DNA of 63,951 nucleotides from Paenibacillus rhizosphaerae (lineage in GTDB: Bacteria > Bacillota > Bacilli > Paenibacillales > Paenibacillaceae). The stretch is taken from contig NZ_JACHXJ010000010.1 of assembly GCF_014192015.1 (NCBI RefSeq), positions 1-63,951 on the forward strand. Direction: 5' to 3'. Under the pieces are notes generated by a model. The model had not been told where the DNA came from and searched no databases. It saw only the letters and a program-made list of their open reading frames with translations. Shown piece after piece: positions 1 through 8,012 of the stretch (its first letter is position 1; the number at the start of each line of letters is the position of its first letter). The translations under genes were made by a program, and so were the position numbers.

Positions 1-52
1 CGCCGATGGTACTTGGACCGAAGGGTCCTGGGAGAGTAGGACGTTGCCAAGC
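1..52 (+). rRNA. rrf: 5S ribosomal RNA, 3' end (partial)
   Basis: The first bases match the conserved 3' third of Firmicute 5S rRNA: the CGCCGATGGT start of the helix IV/V region, the GAGAGTAGGACG element and the terminal GCCAAGC. The 5' part lies outside the window. A rho-independent terminator follows immediately, so this is the end of an rRNA operon on the plus strand. Confidence 0.95.
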
Positions 53-58
53 GAAGGA

Positions 59-92
59 CCACTGTTGATGTATATCAACGGTGGTTTTTTTG
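59..92 (+). terminator. rRNA operon terminator
   Basis: A ten-base-pair stem (CCACTGTTGA pairing with TCAACGGTGG, one G-U) with a 6-nt loop is followed directly by a run of T. It lies just after the 5S 3' end. Confidence 0.93.
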
Positions 93-473
93 TTTTTAAT
101 AATGTGTATAAGAGGAAATGGGTTATTAAATACAAATCCTGTCGTATTCATTAACAAGAAGGAAGGAATTTTTTATCTATAGAATGAATCCTGTAAACTT
201 AGACAGCATCATAAATTGTCCGTAGGGATGCCCTGAGATAACATAGGATCGGGATGGACCTAATAAGGGTTTATGAATCTTTTGTCATCAGGAGAGATTC
301 AAGATACCGCAGTTGCATACCGATATTATGCATAATGTTTGTATACTCTCTAAACGAAGTAACATTTTTGTTACCGACAGCGAAGAAGTAGTCAGTATAA
401 TATGTATGTACATGTTTGGGGGTGCCTAAGGAAACTGAATAATTATTACTTTTACGATATAAGGAGGACATAC
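93..473. other. 380-bp intergenic region upstream of lipoprotein gene
   Basis: No gene is convincing here; a 66-codon reverse reading frame has no ribosome binding site and no recognisable product. It holds a perfect inverted repeat, GTAACA-4 nt-TGTTAC, at 359-374 and a TATAAT box at 396-401. The box has only a poor -35 (TTACCG at 371-376, 19-bp spacer), so the palindrome overlaps the presumptive promoter and could be an operator. A GTCC/GGAC-closed segment around 217-278 might fold, but I recognise no known RNA family. Confidence 0.4.
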
Positions 474-890
474 ATGCTCAATAAACCGTGGCTGCATGCT
501 CTTCTTGTGTTTGGAGTCGTCTGTTTGCTGCTTACCGGCTGTATGAAAAGCGAGCCCTCGTGGACGTCCTTTGAAGGAGCTGCGAACGATAAAACTTTTC
601 CGGTACCGAAGGAAGCAAACCGTACCGATCGGACATCCGGTAATTCTAAATTAGACTATGTACGCTACTCGATGAAAGGTCTCAAGGAAGATGATCAGAT
701 TCCGGAAGCTTACTTGAATAAGATTAAAGAGTGGGGCTGGAAGGAAAAAACGGAGGAGGCCGAAGGGAGCTCGCACGTTTTTGAGAAGCAAAGTCGGGTA
801 ATTAATTTAACCATTCATAATGATTATTTTACGGTGACCGTTTTAACCAAGGGAAAGGCGACAGTCGAAAGTGTGGATACCGATTTATAG
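474..890 (+). CDS. Small secreted lipoprotein of unknown function
   Basis: 138 residues. A typical lipoprotein signal peptide is visible: positively charged start, hydrophobic core (about residues 7-20) and lipobox LLTGC with Cys23 as the lipidated residue. The mature part is hydrophilic and small, and I do not recognise a family. I start it at the ATG preceded by AAGGAGGA (461-468), not at the upstream in-frame ATG at 402, because the latter has no ribosome binding site and would bury the signal peptide. It stands alone between the rRNA operon and a convergent gene, with its own terminator. Probably a membrane-anchored envelope protein; function unknown. Confidence 0.8.
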   Translation: MLNKPWLHALLVFGVVCLLLTGCMKSEPSWTSFEGAANDKTFPVPKEANRTDRTSGNSKLDYVRYSMKGLKEDDQIPEAYLNKIKEWGWKEKTEEAEGSSHVFEKQSRVINLTIHNDYFTVTVLTKGKATVESVDTDL

Positions 891-893
891 TGA

Positions 894-919
894 CCTGCAT
901 CTAAGGATGCAGGTTTTTT
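894..919 (+). terminator. Terminator of lipoprotein gene
   Basis: A perfect 8-bp stem (CCTGCATC/GATGCAGG) with TAAG loop and six T, four bases after the stop codon. A second hairpin (CCCTCTA/TAGAGGG, 944-960) without a T-tract follows in the convergent gap. Confidence 0.92.
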
Positions 920-1000
920 AATTGTGCGTAACCAGCCGGAGGCCCCTCTAATCTAGAGGGACCTTAAGTTAATCATGATGATGAAGACGATAAAGAGCAG

Positions 1001-1525
1001 CTATTGCTGATAATAGGAGATGTCCTGCGCGTTAAGTTTAATCATTCCGTCTTTACGCAGGGTCATTAAGTGAAGAAAGGCATAATATTGCGGAAGCAGG
1101 AACCAGAGGTGCCAGAACAGCAAGGACAGCGTAAAGGGAACCGGTGACCCAAACATGATTACAGCCAAGAGGAGCAAGCCCAATCCGGTGATATAGGTAT
1201 AGACTGTCCGAAACAAGCGATAGCTGATATGTTGATCGGTGATATATCCGAGCCAAGGCAGGCGCAGGGAAAATTTCCATCGTTTACGAAATGGAGTTCC
1301 TGATAAGAGCAGAACCGATCGGGAAATGACATAATGAATCCAGAGCATAACCGGTGCGGCAAGAACAAAATAGAAGCAGCTGGTCCAGGAAATGAAGATC
1401 ATGAATGAAATCACCGCGATGTAGGGAAGAAGCAAATATAGACGCACAAGCAGCCGGGAAACCGGTATTTTTTTAATGAGTTTATAGTGGTAAAAGGTTG
1501 CGTTAACGTGATTCTCATCCGGCAT
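1001..1525 (-). CDS. Conserved-type multi-pass membrane protein, function unknown
   Basis: 174 residues with about four hydrophobic segments (roughly residues 29-47, 50-74, 108-126 and 130-152), separated by basic loops and with charged ends. This indicates an integral membrane protein. A strong ribosome binding site (AGGAGGTGG on the reverse strand, about 1535-1544) supports the ATG start. I recognise no family. It is transcribed towards the lipoprotein gene and away from csfB. No B. subtilis counterpart is expected at this position. Confidence 0.75.
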   Translation of the reverse strand: MPDENHVNATFYHYKLIKKIPVSRLLVRLYLLLPYIAVISFMIFISWTSCFYFVLAAPVMLWIHYVISRSVLLLSGTPFRKRWKFSLRLPWLGYITDQHISYRLFRTVYTYITGLGLLLLAVIMFGSPVPFTLSLLFWHLWFLLPQYYAFLHLMTLRKDGMIKLNAQDISYYQQ

Positions 1526-1734
1526 GGAGAACGCTCCACCTCCTAGAGGTTTTAATTCATATATCGGCTGATTGGAAGACTTTTTTTAAAATTCCTGTAC
1601 AGACACTCGCGGGGATCAAGGGGAATATGTATGTAAGGAATCAAAGGGGGATATGAAACCACTATGAAAAGGTTTAAAATAATAGAAAATGAGTCATACT
1701 TGATAGTAATTAATGAAATAAGGTGGGATGGTTG

Positions 1735-1920
1735 ATGGAAAATCAAACCGAACACGTCTGTATTATTTGCGGGCAAGTCAAAGAAGAAGGAATCACCATT
1801 ATATCACAATTCATTTGCGAAGAGTGCGAATGTGAAATGGTGCATACAAATGCCGAAGACGCCAAATACCATTATTTTATCCATCAGATGAGACAAATCA
1901 ATTTACAGACCAACGCGTAA
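1735..1920 (+). CDS. csfB: Anti-sigma factor Gin (CsfB)
   Basis: 61 residues with a CxxC-x15-CxxC zinc-binding layout (Cys9, Cys12, Cys28, Cys31), typical of Gin/CsfB. In B. subtilis Gin is made in the forespore and inhibits SigG (and SigE), preventing premature late forespore transcription. The start is the ATG 8 nt after AAGGTGG; an upstream in-frame codon at 1723 overlaps this site. A weak SigF-like element (GTATG at 1629, GGGGATATGA at 1647-1656, one mismatch in the -10) lies upstream, in keeping with SigF control in B. subtilis. As in B. subtilis, it is the first syntenic gene after an rRNA operon. Confidence 0.9.
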   Translation: MENQTEHVCIICGQVKEEGITIISQFICEECECEMVHTNAEDAKYHYFIHQMRQINLQTNA

Positions 1921-1937
1921 GCAGGTATTTTGTACAG

Positions 1938-1964
1938 GGGACAGCGGTAAGCTGTCCCTTTTTT
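1938..1964 (+). terminator. csfB terminator
   Basis: A perfect 8-bp stem GGGACAGC/GCTGTCCC, 5-nt loop and six T, shortly after the csfB stop. Confidence 0.94.
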
Positions 1965-2265
1965 GCTTAGGAAAATACGGCCTACCACTCCGATCGTAGT
2001 CGATGGACATTCTTCTTAATGATATAGCAACGTATAAGCTGCGGAAAATCTGAACGCCAATGTATCGCAAGGGAAACTATTGATACAAGTGTTCTGGCTG
2101 CTTTAAACGTAAACTCGATAGATGTTTCTGTTTATGCTGTTTGTATAAATTGTACGTTTAGATGAGCAAATCACCCTCTATTTGTTGTGACTTTATTTGT
2201 TGACCGTTAGCCGGATGATTCAATTTACGATAAAATAGGGTAGAGATTGAAACCGGAAGGAATTA
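1965..2265. other. Intergenic region before decarboxylase gene
   Basis: About 300 bp with no plausible gene. A TTGACC at 2200-2205 is the best -35 candidate, but the nearest -10 (TACGAT at 2226-2231) gives a 20-bp spacer, so no promoter is firmly assigned. B. subtilis has xpaC and yaaN in this interval; neither is present. Confidence 0.35.
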
Positions 2266-3954
2266 TTGCTGGGGATGAAAAAGCAACATGTGAATAAGAA
2301 CCGAGCACCTGTATATGAGATGATGCAGGAGATGAAAGATAAGGCCAATTTTTCATTTCATGTGCCTGGACATAAAAGGGGACAAGCCTATACCGAAACC
2401 GGGGGGGCTGGATTTCTGCAGGATGTTATGCGGGCAGATCTGACCGAAATCACTGGAACGGACGATCTACATCACCCGGAGGGCGTTATCCGGGAGGCGC
2501 AAGCATTGGCGGCGGATTGTTTTGGAGCCGAGGAGAGCTTTTTCCTGGTCGGCGGGAGTACATCCGGAAATATAGCGCTGATTCTGACGGTCTGCAGCAA
2601 GCCGGGAGATCTGCTGATTGTCCAGCGGAATGTCCATAAATCGGTGATCCATGGACTGATGCTGGCGGGGGCGAAGGCGGTCTTTATCCAGCCGGAGCCC
2701 GATCCGGTCAGCGGACTGGCAGTGGCCCCGTCCGCAGAGACCGTCACCGCCGCCCTGGCCGCCTATCCGCAGGCCAAGGGCGTGCTGGTCACCATGCCGA
2801 ACTATTACGGCATGGGCAGCGATTTGGCGCCGCTTGCGGAGGCGTGCCACCAGCACGGGGTACCGCTGCTGGTGGACGAGGCGCACGGCGCCCATTACGG
2901 GCAGCACACGCGGCTGCCCGGCAGTGCCTTGGCCAGCGGAGCAGACGGCGTCGTCCAGTCGACGCACAAAATGCTGGCCGCGCTCACCATGGGAGCCATG
3001 CTGCACGTCCAGGGGCCGCGGATTGACCGCGGCCTGCTCCGTCAGCGGCTCGCCATGGTGCAGAGCTCGAGCCCATCGTACCCGATTATGGGCTCGCTGG
3101 ACCTGGCCCGGCGCCTGCTGCATGTGCAGGGCGCCGGCGCCTTCACGGCGGGACTCGCCGCCGTGGACGCCCTGGAGCGCGGCCTGGCGGAGTTGCCGCG
3201 CTTCAAGCTGCTGCACCCGCAGGGGCAGCAGCCCCAAGACGCCGCCGGCGCCGCATCGGCGGGCAGCACTGCGCAGGCGGCTCTTCCTCGCCCCGCAGCC
3301 GCATACACCACGCAGGACCCCTTCAAGGTCGTCATGTATGACGACACCGGCGTCCTGAGCGGCTATGAGCTCCAGGAGCGGCTTGAGGCGTATGGCTGCG
3401 TACCGGAGATGAGCGATGACCGATACGTTGTCCTGGTGTACAGCTTGGGGTCCACCGAGGAAGACACCCGTCACCTTCTGGATGCCCTCCGGCATATAAC
3501 TGTAGAGAAGGCGGACGCCCAGAAATCAGCAGACGCCCCACCTGCAGCTGAAAGCCGCCATTCAGTTCAAGAGGGGACGGAAGAAGATTTACGTTTAACG
3601 GGAGCGTCCAGCCTGCCCAAGACGCAAGGCAGCCCTGCTGAATTTTCCACGTGGAACATTTTAGCCCAGGCCGTCATATCAGAGCCCATTCCATTTGGAC
3701 TGCAGCCCATACCTTCTGAAGATACCGAGACGGTTCCTCTTCACGCTTGCGCGGACAGAACCGCTGCGGAAATGATTATTCCGTATCCACCGGGAATCCC
3801 GCTCTTGTATCCGGGAGAGCGAATTACCAAAGATACGGCAGCAAGGCTCCGCGTCCTGTCCGATGCGGGAGCGAAGTGCCAGGGGGCTGCAGATCCGAAT
3901 CTACGAACCATTATCGTCTATAAGAAAAACAGAAAGCAGGGAAGCCAATTATGA
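2266..3954 (+). CDS. Orn/Lys/Arg decarboxylase-family PLP enzyme (YaaO-like)
   Basis: 562 residues, fold-type I PLP enzyme of the Orn/Lys/Arg decarboxylase group II family. Visible motifs in order: FHVPGHKRG near the N-terminus, DLTEITGTDDLHHPEG, the cofactor-binding GGSTSGN, VDEAHGAHYG with the PLP-contacting Asp, and STHKMLAALTMGA with the Schiff-base Lys. The substrate cannot be read from sequence. It is longer than B. subtilis YaaO (about 480): low-complexity Ala/Pro/Gln segments lie around residues 318-350 and 410-470. Start is TTG 2266, 5 nt after GGAAGG; ATG 2275 is the alternative. It overlaps tmk by 4 nt (ATGA), so the two are translationally coupled, as in B. subtilis. Confidence 0.88.
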   Translation: MLGMKKQHVNKNRAPVYEMMQEMKDKANFSFHVPGHKRGQAYTETGGAGFLQDVMRADLTEITGTDDLHHPEGVIREAQALAADCFGAEESFFLVGGSTSGNIALILTVCSKPGDLLIVQRNVHKSVIHGLMLAGAKAVFIQPEPDPVSGLAVAPSAETVTAALAAYPQAKGVLVTMPNYYGMGSDLAPLAEACHQHGVPLLVDEAHGAHYGQHTRLPGSALASGADGVVQSTHKMLAALTMGAMLHVQGPRIDRGLLRQRLAMVQSSSPSYPIMGSLDLARRLLHVQGAGAFTAGLAAVDALERGLAELPRFKLLHPQGQQPQDAAGAASAGSTAQAALPRPAAAYTTQDPFKVVMYDDTGVLSGYELQERLEAYGCVPEMSDDRYVVLVYSLGSTEEDTRHLLDALRHITVEKADAQKSADAPPAAESRHSVQEGTEEDLRLTGASSLPKTQGSPAEFSTWNILAQAVISEPIPFGLQPIPSEDTETVPLHACADRTAAEMIIPYPPGIPLLYPGERITKDTAARLRVLSDAGAKCQGAADPNLRTIIVYKKNRKQGSQL

Positions 3955-4580
3955 CTGGTCCAGGAGCATTTATTACGCTGGAAGGAGGCGAAGGGTCCGG
4001 TAAAACAACCGTGATCGGAAAAATTGGGGAACACTTTGACCGGCTCGCTATTCCCTATATGATGACCCGAGAGCCGGGAGGCATTGAGATCGCTGAGAAG
4101 ATTCGGGAGATTATATTGAATCCGTCCCATACGGCCATGGATGCCCGAACCGAGGCGCTTCTGTACGCCGCTTCAAGAAGACAGCATCTTGCCGAGAAGG
4201 TGGAGCCTGCCCTGCAGAAAGGCCTCACGGTAATCTGCGACCGATTCGTCGACAGCAGCCTGGCTTATCAAGGGTATGCCCGGGGACTCGGTATGGATGA
4301 AGTGTGGGCCATTAATCAATTCGCCATTCATGACCGGATGCCGGATCTCACTTTTTATTTGGATATCGAGCCGGAGACCGGTCTGCAGAGGATTGCGGCA
4401 AATCAGGGGCGTGAGGTCAATCGCCTGGATCTCGAGGGTTTAGCTTTTCATGAGAAGGTACGGGAAGGTTATCATATCATCGCATCCCGTTTTCCGGAGC
4501 GCATCGTCGTTATTGATGCCTCCAAAGAGCCGTCTGCCGTGGAGCAGGATATCATCCGTGTGCTTCAGGAGCGATTTTAA
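3951..4580 (+). CDS. tmk: Thymidylate kinase
   Basis: 209 residues, the usual size. It phosphorylates dTMP to dTDP for DNA synthesis in the cytoplasm. The P-loop GGEGSGKT lies at residues 12-19. The DR(F/Y) nucleotide-binding signature is present as DRFVDSSLAYQG, together with the LID-region arginines. The start codon overlaps the stop of the upstream decarboxylase gene (ATGA). The yaaO-tmk-darA-yaaR-holB order is conserved in Bacilli. Confidence 0.97.
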   Translation: MTGPGAFITLEGGEGSGKTTVIGKIGEHFDRLAIPYMMTREPGGIEIAEKIREIILNPSHTAMDARTEALLYAASRRQHLAEKVEPALQKGLTVICDRFVDSSLAYQGYARGLGMDEVWAINQFAIHDRMPDLTFYLDIEPETGLQRIAANQGREVNRLDLEGLAFHEKVREGYHIIASRFPERIVVIDASKEPSAVEQDIIRVLQERF

Positions 4581-4628
4581 AGGATTTTTGAGGATCTTTG
4601 TCAAATAAGTACAGTAGCAGCCTGCAGC

Positions 4629-4720
4629 TATATAGAATGAACTAAATCAATGATGCTCTATTGCGGACATCGATGTTATCTAAAAAGATTATTACATCTT
4701 ACTTTGGTTCAATCTATATG
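4629..4720. repeat. Inverted-repeat element, copy 1 (tmk-darA gap)
   Basis: Arms 4629-4646 and 4703-4720 are 18 nt each and pair along their whole length as RNA, with two G-U pairs and one A-A mismatch. The 56-nt centre contains a nested hairpin (GATGT..ATCT-AAAA-AGAT..ACATC). The left arm shares 14 identical bases (TAGAATGAACTAAA), and the right arm 16 of 18, with the arms of the element at 59933-60007 read in the opposite orientation. MITE-like or a structured leader; identity unknown. Confidence 0.6.
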
Positions 4721-4757
4721 GATGGGCAGGTCTAAATAAGCGAGGAGGGAATGCAAG

Positions 4758-5087
4758 ATGAAACTGATCGTTGCGATTGTACAGGATAAGGACAGCAACC
4801 GTTTGTCGGCAGGGCTGGTCAAGGCGAACTTCCGGGCGACGAAACTGGCGAGTACTGGCGGGTTCTTGCGGGCAGGTAACACCACATTTATGATCGGGGT
4901 GGATGACAGCCAGGTTGAAGCCGTGATGAACGTCATCCGCAGCAGCTGTAAAGTTCGGGAACAGCTCGTCACTCCCGTAACCCCGATGAGCGGTACGACC
5001 GATTCATATTTGCCGCTCCCCGTAGAGGTTCAGGTCGGCGGTGCCACCGTGTTCGTTCTGCCGGTTGACCGTTTCGAACATTTTTAA
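4758..5087 (+). CDS. darA: Cyclic di-AMP receptor DarA (PstA/YaaQ)
   Basis: 109 residues, a PII-like trimeric signal-transduction protein that binds c-di-AMP. The opening MKLIVAIVQDKD, the TKLASTGGFLRAGNTTFMIGV segment (split by the ligand pocket) and the length all fit the DarA/PstA family. Its output partner is not established in B. subtilis and cannot be inferred here. The ribosome binding site GAGGAGGG lies 8 nt before the ATG. Upstream sits an inverted-repeat element of unknown role. The same window carries a c-di-AMP riboswitch (12845-13085). Confidence 0.93.
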   Translation: MKLIVAIVQDKDSNRLSAGLVKANFRATKLASTGGFLRAGNTTFMIGVDDSQVEAVMNVIRSSCKVREQLVTPVTPMSGTTDSYLPLPVEVQVGGATVFVLPVDRFEHF

Positions 5088-5102
5088 GGCAGGAGATTCC
5101 CA

Positions 5103-5546
5103 TTGAAGATTAATCCGGGGTTCAGACCCCTAAAGAGCGATTTGCAGATCAACGAGGGCAATGCGAAGCAGGTTCGGCCCAAATCGTTTTCCGATATCAT
5201 GCAGCAGCACGGCGAGAAAGTTTCGCAGGAGGAGCTTGATCGCCGGTTTAAAGAGATTCAGATGCAGGGAGACCGCCTTGCCAGATCGATGACGATTCGT
5301 GAGTTGAAAGCCTACCGTATGCTGGTCAAACGGTTTCTGGAGGATACGGTCCGCCGTGGAGTCCGGATGAAGGAAGCGCGTGGCTGGGACCGCAGAGGCC
5401 GGAGCAAGCGCTACAATTTAATTGATGAAATCGACTCAGCCCTTTTGGGACTGGCCGACGATATGCTGGAGAGCGAACAGGGGAAAATCGAACTGCTGCA
5501 GCGTATTGGGGAAATCCGCGGCATGCTGATCAATCTGATGTTCTGA
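5103..5546 (+). CDS. yaaR: YaaR family protein (DUF327)
   Basis: 147 residues, highly charged and largely helical by composition. The pattern of Arg/Glu-rich helices and the C-terminal LLQRIGEIRGMLINLMF match the YaaR/DUF327 family, whose biochemical role is unknown. Start is TTG 5103, 9 nt after an AGGAG. It lies 15 nt after darA, so the two are almost certainly co-transcribed, and precedes holB as in B. subtilis. Confidence 0.85.
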   Translation: MKINPGFRPLKSDLQINEGNAKQVRPKSFSDIMQQHGEKVSQEELDRRFKEIQMQGDRLARSMTIRELKAYRMLVKRFLEDTVRRGVRMKEARGWDRRGRSKRYNLIDEIDSALLGLADDMLESEQGKIELLQRIGEIRGMLINLMF

Positions 5547-5685
5547 TAGATTAGTAGAAATAGGAATAGGTAAAGCCCTTCGTACATGATAAACTATAGA
5601 TAAATGAAGAATGCCATACTGTAACATCGATGCGCCGGCCAGGCGATCCGTCTTCCGGTCCATCGATATTGGGAAGAGAGGAAAT

Positions 5686-6660
5686 ATGTCTTTTGCAGAT
5701 ATTGCGGGTCAGGATGCGGCAAAGCAAATGCTGCAAAACGCCCTTCGCCGAAACTCCGTCAGCCATGCTTATATATTCAGCGGTCCAGCGGGGAGCGGGC
5801 AGATGAAGACGGCCCGGACGTTTGCCCAAGCGCTCTTCTGCACCACGCTTGAGGACGACGCCTGCGGACAATGCCTCGAATGCCGCAAAGTGGAACATGG
5901 CAATCACCCCGATCTTCATCTTCTTGCTCCGGATGGATCGTCTATCAAAATTGACCAGATCCGCGACTTACAGCGGGTCTTTTCCTATCGCTCGGAATCT
6001 AAGAATCCGAAGGTATATATTATCGATCAGGCCGATACGATGACCGTTCAGGCGGCCAACAGCCTGCTGAAATTTCTGGAGGAGCCGCCCATTCCGGCCG
6101 TGGCGATTTTGATTACGGAGAATGGACAGGCTCTGCTCCCGACCATTCAGTCGCGGGCGCAGCTGGTACCTTTTACCCCGCTCAACCCCGGGCTGATGCT
6201 GCAGACGCTGGTGGAAGGGGGTTATCCTTCTCCGCTTGCCAGATGCGCTGTTCACCTATCATCGGGACTGGACGGATGCCGTGAGCTGATGGAGCAGAAT
6301 TGGTTTGCAGAAATTAGAAACGTAGTGTTACAATTAGGGAAGGAAGCTCTAGGCCGCGGCAGCTCCGCTCTGGTGACCGCAGGGCAGAAGGTGTTCAAAG
6401 CCGGGTTATCCGATCACTTGGATACACTGCTTAATTTGTTTCATTTGTGGTTCAAAGATATGCTTCACGTCCAGTACGGTAAGCACGAAAGTATCGTTTT
6501 TATAGATCAGTTGGACTTTTTGTCTACACATGCTTTAACCCGCAGCACGGCACAATGGGTTTCCTATATGGATTTAGCCGCAGAATGCAGGAAGAAATTG
6601 CGCTACAATGTGAATAGCCAACTCTGTCTTGAACAGTTTTTAATCGGTTTGGAAGGATAG
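5686..6660 (+). CDS. holB: DNA polymerase III delta' subunit
   Basis: 324 residues. Clamp-loader subunit of the replisome, cytoplasmic. The AAA+ fold begins with SHAYIFSGPAG. A four-Cys zinc module (Cys52, 60, 63, 66) and the NSLLKFLEEPP sensor-1/SRC-like region are present. The P-loop region reads GPAGSGQMKT: the canonical Lys-Thr after GxxGxG is Gln-Met, with KT shifted two residues. This fits delta' being a non-hydrolysing stator, though it is worth noting. I chose ATG 5686 (after AGAGAGG); the longer frame from 5611 has no ribosome binding site. Confidence 0.93.
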   Translation: MSFADIAGQDAAKQMLQNALRRNSVSHAYIFSGPAGSGQMKTARTFAQALFCTTLEDDACGQCLECRKVEHGNHPDLHLLAPDGSSIKIDQIRDLQRVFSYRSESKNPKVYIIDQADTMTVQAANSLLKFLEEPPIPAVAILITENGQALLPTIQSRAQLVPFTPLNPGLMLQTLVEGGYPSPLARCAVHLSSGLDGCRELMEQNWFAEIRNVVLQLGKEALGRGSSALVTAGQKVFKAGLSDHLDTLLNLFHLWFKDMLHVQYGKHESIVFIDQLDFLSTHALTRSTAQWVSYMDLAAECRKKLRYNVNSQLCLEQFLIGLEG

Positions 6661-6705
6661 CTTCAAGGCTAGCCAATGGTCTCTGGCATATAAGGGGGTT
6701 AGTTT

Positions 6706-7506
6706 TTGTACAGTGTAGTGGGTGTCCGCTTCAAAAAGGCGGGCAAAATTTATTACTTCGATCCGCTCGATTTCCCGATTGAGAAGGATAACAGCGTTAT
6801 TGTCGAAACGGCGCGCGGTATCGAATATGGCAAGGTTGTCGTTGGAAAAAAAGAGGTGCAGGAATCCGATGTGGTCCTCCCGTTGAAGAAGGTTATCCGG
6901 ATTGCCGGTGATTCCGACGCACGGGTTGTGGAAGAGAACAAGCAGGCCGCCAAGGATGCTTTTGCCACCTGTTTAAATAAAATCCGCGATCACGGCCTCA
7001 AGATGAAGCTGGTGGATGTGGAATTTACGTTTGACCGTAATAAAATTATATTTTATTTTACGGCTGAGGGAAGAGTGGATTTTCGCGAGCTCGTCAAGGA
7101 TCTGGCCGGTATTTTCCGGACGCGGATCGAGCTTAGACAAATTGGTGTGCGTGACGAAGCCAAGATGCTGGGCGGTATTGGCCCATGCGGTCGCATCCTT
7201 TGCTGTTCGTCCTGGCTCGGCGATTTCGAGCCCGTATCCATCAAGATGGCTAAAGACCAGAGCCTGTCGCTGAATCCGACCAAAATCTCCGGCTTGTGCG
7301 GAAGACTCATGTGCTGTCTGAAATTTGAGCATGATAATTATGAAAGTGTGAAGGAAGAGCTGCCATCAGTAGGCAAAATCGTCATCACATCGTTGGGAGA
7401 AGGCAAAGTGGTCGGTATCAATGCCGGCAGCCGAAGCGTCCATGTCCAGCTGTTTGAAATCAGCAAGGTCAAGGAACTGCCATTGGATGATGTTGTCATC
7501 AAGTAA
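6706..7506 (+). CDS. ricT: RicT (YaaT), PSP1-domain RNase Y adaptor
   Basis: 266 residues. The PSP1 domain carries the hallmark cysteine clusters CGRILCC and CGRLMCCLKFEHD (about residues 160-210), used by the RicAFT complex to bind Fe-S clusters. In B. subtilis the RicA-RicF-RicT complex modulates RNase Y mRNA processing and promotes sporulation, competence and biofilm formation. Start is TTG 6706 after AAGGGGG. It sits between holB and yabA as in B. subtilis. Confidence 0.95.
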   Translation: MYSVVGVRFKKAGKIYYFDPLDFPIEKDNSVIVETARGIEYGKVVVGKKEVQESDVVLPLKKVIRIAGDSDARVVEENKQAAKDAFATCLNKIRDHGLKMKLVDVEFTFDRNKIIFYFTAEGRVDFRELVKDLAGIFRTRIELRQIGVRDEAKMLGGIGPCGRILCCSSWLGDFEPVSIKMAKDQSLSLNPTKISGLCGRLMCCLKFEHDNYESVKEELPSVGKIVITSLGEGKVVGINAGSRSVHVQLFEISKVKELPLDDVVIK

Positions 7507-7535
7507 ACCGTAGAGGTTACTTTCGGGGTGGAAAC

Positions 7536-7901
7536 TTGGAAAAGAAAAATATTTTTGCACACATTCAAGAGATGGAAACACAAATGGAGCAGGTTCACAG
7601 TGATCTGGGTGAAATGAAGCTTCTCATCAAAGAGCTGCTGGAGGAAAACAACCGCCTGAGCCTGGAGAATGAGCAGCTGCGTAAAATATTAAAAGGAGCC
7701 ATACCGGAGGAAGGATCCCCGCTGCCACAACCGGCCCATGCCACAGCAGAGCATGAGCATGAGATCGAGGACGTGGTGGGGGAAGGATACGACAACCTCG
7801 CGAGGCTGTATCATGAAGGTTTCCATATATGCAACGTCTATTATGGACATTTGCGCACAGAAGGCGATTGCCTTTTCTGCCTGTCTTTTCTGAATAAATG
7901 A
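7536..7901 (+). CDS. yabA: Replication initiation control protein YabA
   Basis: 121 residues. The N-terminal half is a leucine-rich coiled coil (about residues 1-55) that mediates tetramer formation. The C-terminal zinc module is visible as HICNVYYG...CLFC. YabA binds DnaA and DnaN and restrains initiation at oriC. A variable His/Glu-rich linker joins the halves. Start TTG 7536 follows GGGGTGG. It is the last gene of its transcription unit, with a terminator 3 nt after the stop. Confidence 0.95.
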   Translation: MEKKNIFAHIQEMETQMEQVHSDLGEMKLLIKELLEENNRLSLENEQLRKILKGAIPEEGSPLPQPAHATAEHEHEIEDVVGEGYDNLARLYHEGFHICNVYYGHLRTEGDCLFCLSFLNK

Positions 7902-7903
7902 AG

Positions 7904-7932
7904 CCGTAGGATAACTCCCTACGGTTTTTTTT
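7904..7932 (+). terminator. yabA terminator
   Basis: A stem CCGTAGG/CCTACGG with a 7-nt loop followed by eight T, immediately after yabA. Confidence 0.93.
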
Positions 7933-8012
7933 CAATGTTTTTATGGTTTACAATGGTTTTATGTAAAAGTCCAAGGAATGTTACCCTATGCTGCAGAGAA
8001 GGAAAATGAAGA

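Noticed and set aside
271..471. 66-codon reverse-strand frame in the first intergenic region
   Set aside because: No ribosome binding site, start close to the lipoprotein leader, composition like non-coding DNA.
2467..3495. 342-codon reverse frame opposite the decarboxylase
   Set aside because: A long antisense frame caused by high GC in the third codon position of the real gene; no signals of its own. The same applies to other long reverse frames, such as those opposite mfd and ftsH.
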